DNA of 64,000 nucleotides from Massiliimalia massiliensis. GTDB taxonomy: Bacteria; Bacillota; Clostridia; Oscillospirales; Ruminococcaceae. The notes under the pieces were generated by a model. That model did not search any database. It was not told where the DNA came from and worked only from the letters and a program-made list of their open reading frames with translations. Below, one piece after another: positions 61,147 to 64,000 of the stretch; positions within the stretch are counted from its first letter, which is position 1; each line of letters begins with the position of its first letter. Where the stretch lies: assembly GCF_900155615.1 (NCBI RefSeq), contig NZ_FUHT01000002.1, positions 620,001 through 684,000 on the forward strand, in the 5' to 3' direction. Made by a program: the position numbers and the translations under genes.

Positions 61147-61986
61147 TTAATTCTCATCCTTCTGTCCGATTTCCCCAGTGATAACAAAAACATTGGTCAA
61201 TCCGGCAATCTCATTTGCCGGCTTCAGTTCTGCAGAATAGGTCGTTCCGCTCTTTTGTTTGTCTGCTGATTGAACCGTTCCAATCACCATTCCGCGCGGG
61301 CAGTCCCCTCCCGATCCGGAGGTTGCCACAAGATCGCCAAGTACAGGCTCCTCCTCCAGATATTCCAGCCGGCACTGTCCTTCTTTAGACAAGGCGGAGT
61401 CACCGCTTACAACACCGAGACGGTTTGATTCGCTCAGATAGGCGCCGATTTTAAACTGCGGGTGGAGCAGGGTCATCACAACAGCATAGTTCGTCCCCGT
61501 CTCCTCCACTCGGCCTACCAGTCCGCCTGGCGTCGTAACGATATCCCGCTTTTCAATCCCATTGCGCTTTCCCTTATCAATCATGATCTTTGCATATCCA
61601 TAATCGGGATCAGTACCGATTATAGAGGCCTCTACATATTGATAGTCCGGTTCGCTGTCCTCCATCTGCAAAAGCTCCTTTAATGCTATGTTTGACCGTT
61701 TTAAGTCTTGATATTCGAGCAGCCGCCTTCTTAACTCGTCGCATTCTTCTTTCAGCGCCTCATTTTCTTCTGCAAGCGATCCGCCGAAAAGGTTTCCTGT
61801 CACGTCTTGCAGGCTTCTCGCCAGCGAGGTGCTTCCCTTCTGCAACGGAACTGCAACAGAGCTGATCAAATCCTTCACCCAAAACGCTTCTCCATCCGAA
61901 GCAGCGGAACAAATCATGAAGGAAAACAGGACTGCTGCCAGCACACAAATCCACCGGCACTGTCTGCTCCTCCAAAATTCCTTCAT
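61147..61986 (-). CDS. mreC: Rod shape-determining protein MreC
   Basis: 279 residues from the ATG at 61986 (AGGAGGGGAAACAA upstream); a longer frame start crosses the hairpin after mreB and is rejected. N-terminal membrane helix, coiled coil (ENEALKEECDELRRRLLEYQ) and two beta domains with IGTDPDYGYAKIMIDKGKRN, TTPGGLVGRVEETGTNYAVV and a C-terminal LVATSGSGGDCPRGMVIGTV. Confidence 0.94.
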   Translation of the reverse strand: MKEFWRSRQCRWICVLAAVLFSFMICSAASDGEAFWVKDLISSVAVPLQKGSTSLARSLQDVTGNLFGGSLAEENEALKEECDELRRRLLEYQDLKRSNIALKELLQMEDSEPDYQYVEASIIGTDPDYGYAKIMIDKGKRNGIEKRDIVTTPGGLVGRVEETGTNYAVVMTLLHPQFKIGAYLSESNRLGVVSGDSALSKEGQCRLEYLEEEPVLGDLVATSGSGGDCPRGMVIGTVQSADKQKSGTTYSAELKPANEIAGLTNVFVITGEIGQKDEN

Positions 61987-62013
61987 TTGTTTCCCCTCCT
62001 TCCAGAATAACCC

Positions 62014-62050
62014 AAAACAGGATACGATCAAATTGATCGTATCCTGTTTT
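62014..62050 (-). terminator. Palindromic hairpin between mreB and mreC
   Basis: Perfect 18-bp arms (62014-62031 / 62033-62050) with a single-base centre, ending TTTTGGG on the minus strand. Two bases past the mreB stop. Likely partial terminator or processing site that sets mreB above mreC levels. Confidence 0.65.
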
Positions 62051-62051
62051 T

Positions 62052-63083
62052 TCAAAAGTCCCGTTCATAGGTCCTGCCCAAACCTCGGTCCAGAACATCC
62101 CCCAGCTTATCAAAATGGTCCAGTACCAGCCCGGCCCCTTTGGCCACACAATCAAGCGGATCCTCCGCAATGATAACAGGCATCCCTGTTTCCTCTGAAA
62201 TCAGCCGGTCTAGCCCTTTTAGTAGCGCACCGCCGCCAGTCAGGACAACGCCGCTGCTGATCACATCGGCCGCCAACTCCGGCGGCGTCCGTTCAAATGT
62301 GGAACGGACTGCATTGAGAATCTGAGAAACCGGCTCTGCGAGCGCTTCCCGAATTTCAATCGAGTTAACAGTCTGATTCTGCGGTAATCCGTTGAGCAGA
62401 TTCCGGCCCCGGATTTCCATAGCCCTTTCTTCTTCCAGCGGGTAGGCAGAGCCAAGCTCAATCTTTACTGTTTCCGCAGTGCGTTCCCCGATCAGCAGAT
62501 TGTATTTGCGCTTAATGTACTGTATAATCGAGCTGTCGAATTCATCACCGCCGACCCGCACAGAACGGGATGTTACAATTCCTCCCAGCGAGATTACTGC
62601 CACCTCTGTTGTTCCGCCGCCGATATCGACCACCATACTCCCTGTCGGCTCTGCGACTGGAAGCCCCGCGCCGATTGCCGCCGCCATGGGTTCCTCGATG
62701 ATAGACACTTTTTTTGCTCCGGCCTTTTCCGCCGATTCTTTTACCGCGCGGCGCTCGACGTCGGTCACCCCGGACGGGATACAGATTACGATCCTCGGTT
62801 TTACCAGCCGGGAATGGTTGGTTGCGCGTTTAATAAAGGTTTGCAGCATGCTGGTAGTAATATCAAAATCCGCGATTACACCATCCTTGAGCGGGCGCAC
62901 TGCGACAATCGATCCCGGCGTTCTGCCAATGACCTCCTTGGCCTCATGCCCTACGCTTTTCACAATACTATTCCTGATATCTACCGCCGCGACAGAGGGC
63001 TCGCGGATAATAATTCCCTTCCCCTTCATATATACAAGGGTGTTTGCCGTTCCCAGATCAATTCCAATTTCCTTTGAAAACAT
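62052..63083 (-). CDS. mreB: Rod shape-determining protein MreB
   Basis: 343 residues, actin fold. Phosphate 1 loop [20 protein letters not shown], phosphate 2 [20 protein letters not shown], connect and adenosine motifs [20 protein letters not shown]. Polymerises under the membrane to direct side-wall synthesis. Upstream of mreC-mreD-pbp2, the classical order. Confidence 0.97.
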   Translation of the reverse strand: MFSKEIGIDLGTANTLVYMKGKGIIIREPSVAAVDIRNSIVKSVGHEAKEVIGRTPGSIVAVRPLKDGVIADFDITTSMLQTFIKRATNHSRLVKPRIVICIPSGVTDVERRAVKESAEKAGAKKVSIIEEPMAAAIGAGLPVAEPTGSMVVDIGGGTTEVAVISLGGIVTSRSVRVGGDEFDSSIIQYIKRKYNLLIGERTAETVKIELGSAYPLEEERAMEIRGRNLLNGLPQNQTVNSIEIREALAEPVSQILNAVRSTFERTPPELAADVISSGVVLTGGGALLKGLDRLISEETGMPVIIAEDPLDCVAKGAGLVLDHFDKLGDVLDRGLGRTYERDF

Positions 63084-63193
63084 TTTTGGTGTTTTCTCCT
63101 TTCAGAAAGCCGTATACTTCTATCCTGTCCTGTAATTGGCAGGATATGTCCGGATTTCCCTCAAATTCAGAAAACACCAAAAATTTCTTGTTT

Positions 63194-63748
63194 TTATTCA
63201 AATATTTTCAAAGCCTTGCGGAGCGCTGTGATGGGCAGTCCTACTACGTTGTAATAATCGCCGTTGATCCGCTCGATCAGGCCGCCCGCATAGCCCTGAA
63301 TCCCATAGGCGCCGGCCTTGTCAAAGGGTTCTCCCGTTGCCAGGTAATCTGCGATCTCTTGATTTGTCAATTTACAAAAGGTGACCTTGGTTGTCTTGTG
63401 AAAGACAGCCCGCTTTTCTCCCTTTTTCACGCAAACTCCGGTAATGACCCGATGAGTTCGTCCAGAAAGCGCCCGAAGCATCTTCTCCGCTTCCTCCTCT
63501 GACTTCGGAATACCGAACACAGCGTTATCCGGTGAGACGACAATGGTGTCGCATCCGATAACAACATCCTCCGGACAGCGTTTTGCGATTTCCTCCGCCT
63601 TTCCCTGTGCAAGCTGTCTTGCCAGCCGCTCCGGAATCCGTTCTATGACACTCTTTTCATTAAACCCCGAAGGCTCAACCCGAAAATCCGGTACAATCCG
63701 TTTTAAAAGCTCCTGTCTCCTGGGAGACTGTGATGCCAAAATAACCAT
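63194..63748 (-). CDS. maf: Maf nucleotide pyrophosphatase
   Basis: 184 residues: MVILASQSPRRQELLKRIVP (the phosphate-binding SxSPRR), VVIGCDTIVVSPDNAVFGIP and FDKAGAYGIQGYAGGLIERI. Hydrolyses non-canonical or methylated NTPs. Precedes mreB in many Gram-positives. 110 bases before mreB. Confidence 0.95.
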   Translation of the reverse strand: MVILASQSPRRQELLKRIVPDFRVEPSGFNEKSVIERIPERLARQLAQGKAEEIAKRCPEDVVIGCDTIVVSPDNAVFGIPKSEEEAEKMLRALSGRTHRVITGVCVKKGEKRAVFHKTTKVTFCKLTNQEIADYLATGEPFDKAGAYGIQGYAGGLIERINGDYYNVVGLPITALRKALKIFE

Positions 63749-63761
63749 ATCCTATCCTTCC

Positions 63762-63791
63762 AAAAACGGCACGGTATACATTGCCGTGCCG
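63762..63791 (-). terminator. Terminator between DUF4321 gene and maf
   Basis: Stem CGGCACGG / CCGTGCCG (63767-63774 / 63784-63791) with a 9-nt loop and T-run on the minus strand. Confidence 0.8.
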
Positions 63792-63798
63792 CCTATCC

Positions 63799-63999
63799 TT
63801 ATATATTTTTGCCGACTTTGCTGTAAAAAATTAAAGAACCGATAATACAAATCAGCAGCGCCAGGTTCATCTGCAGGCTAAAACCAATCGAAAAGGTCAA
63901 AACCGATAAATCAATCGTAATCGGGTTTGGTACGCCGATTCCGATGCTCTTTCCCCAGGTGAGAAAGTGCAGGAAGGAAACCTTCTGTGCAATCTCCGT
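63799..63999 (-). CDS. DUF4321 protein, N-terminus cut by window edge
   Basis: 66 residues visible, reading FLHFLTWGKSIGIGVPNPIT, then IDLSVLTFSIGFSLQMNLAL with a hydrophobic C-terminus. The pattern of Phe-Leu-x-Trp-Gly, a PNPITIDL loop and a terminal membrane segment fits DUF4321, a small Clostridia membrane family of unknown function often next to maf. TAA stop at 63799. Confidence 0.75.
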   Translation of the reverse strand, partial: TEIAQKVSFLHFLTWGKSIGIGVPNPITIDLSVLTFSIGFSLQMNLALLICIIGSLIFYSKVGKNI

Positions 64000-64000
64000 C

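Noticed and set aside
1-64000. CRISPR array, prophage structural genes or rRNA operon
   Set aside because: No regularly spaced repeats, phage structural motifs or rRNA-like sequence were seen.

Overview
The window comes from a Gram-positive, low-to-mid GC bacterium of the class Clostridia, most likely order Oscillospirales (Ruminococcaceae/Oscillospiraceae-like). The signs are ribonuclease Y, two T-box leaders (alaS, hisS-aspS), an L10 leader, RNase M5, a ComEC-holA neighbourhood, a maf-mreBCD-pbp2-minD-mgsA shape cluster, strong AGGAGG ribosome sites with some TTG/GTG starts, and lipobox signal peptides.

Layout. (1) 1-7350 is AT-rich accessory DNA: a leftward sugar ABC transporter operon (GntR/FadR regulator, binding lipoprotein, two permeases, aldo-keto reductase, 2-hydroxyacid dehydrogenase running off the left edge) and a decayed IS3-type element. 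It ends at a 21-bp copy of the tRNA-Tyr 3' end. (2) 7433-7857 is a leftward tRNA-Pro/Thr/Tyr operon with its own promoter and terminator. (3) 7946-9346 holds a secreted protein and a malQ stub. (4) 9352-14846 holds rny and the rpmG-secE-nusG-rplK-rplA / L10 leader-rplJ-rplL block; rpoBC do not follow. (5) 14946-34019 carries two small membrane proteins and then a long leftward block: VOC protein, ThuA, PfkB kinase, PFK, a Gx transporter/NusG-II/ApbE trio, DUF3048 lipoprotein, an O-acetylation pair (DHHW-like and MBOAT), RNase M5, holA, comEC, HIT protein, alaS with T-box, and a class B PBP.

(6) 35743-48677 is a second low-GC accessory island directly after guaA. The left part is a mobilizable integrative element: XRE regulator, excisionase, tyrosine integrase, MobC, RepA-like ATPase, MOBV relaxase, TnpV and, at the far end, a KTR zinc protein. 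Its cargo is an HxlR-controlled redox and ADP-ribosylation cassette: NmrA-like oxidoreductase, MBL-like protein, a PNPOx-ferredoxin fusion, a zinc macrodomain ADP-ribosyl hydrolase and a SirTM-type sirtuin. This is my best candidate for an undescribed system, because SirTM and its macrodomain are normally linked to GcvH-L and LplA2, which are absent here. A broken aminoglycoside phosphotransferase, a GNAT acetyltransferase and a nitrilase-like hydrolase follow.

(7) 48669-64000 is core-like again: PAS and zinc-ribbon membrane proteins, a VTC-DUF4956-CotH operon, hisS-aspS under a T-box, an MgsA-like protein that has lost its catalytic residues, minD without minC/minE, pbp2-mreD-mreC-mreB, maf, and a DUF4321 gene cut by the right edge. 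All family assignments are by eye from protein motifs; no database search was run.
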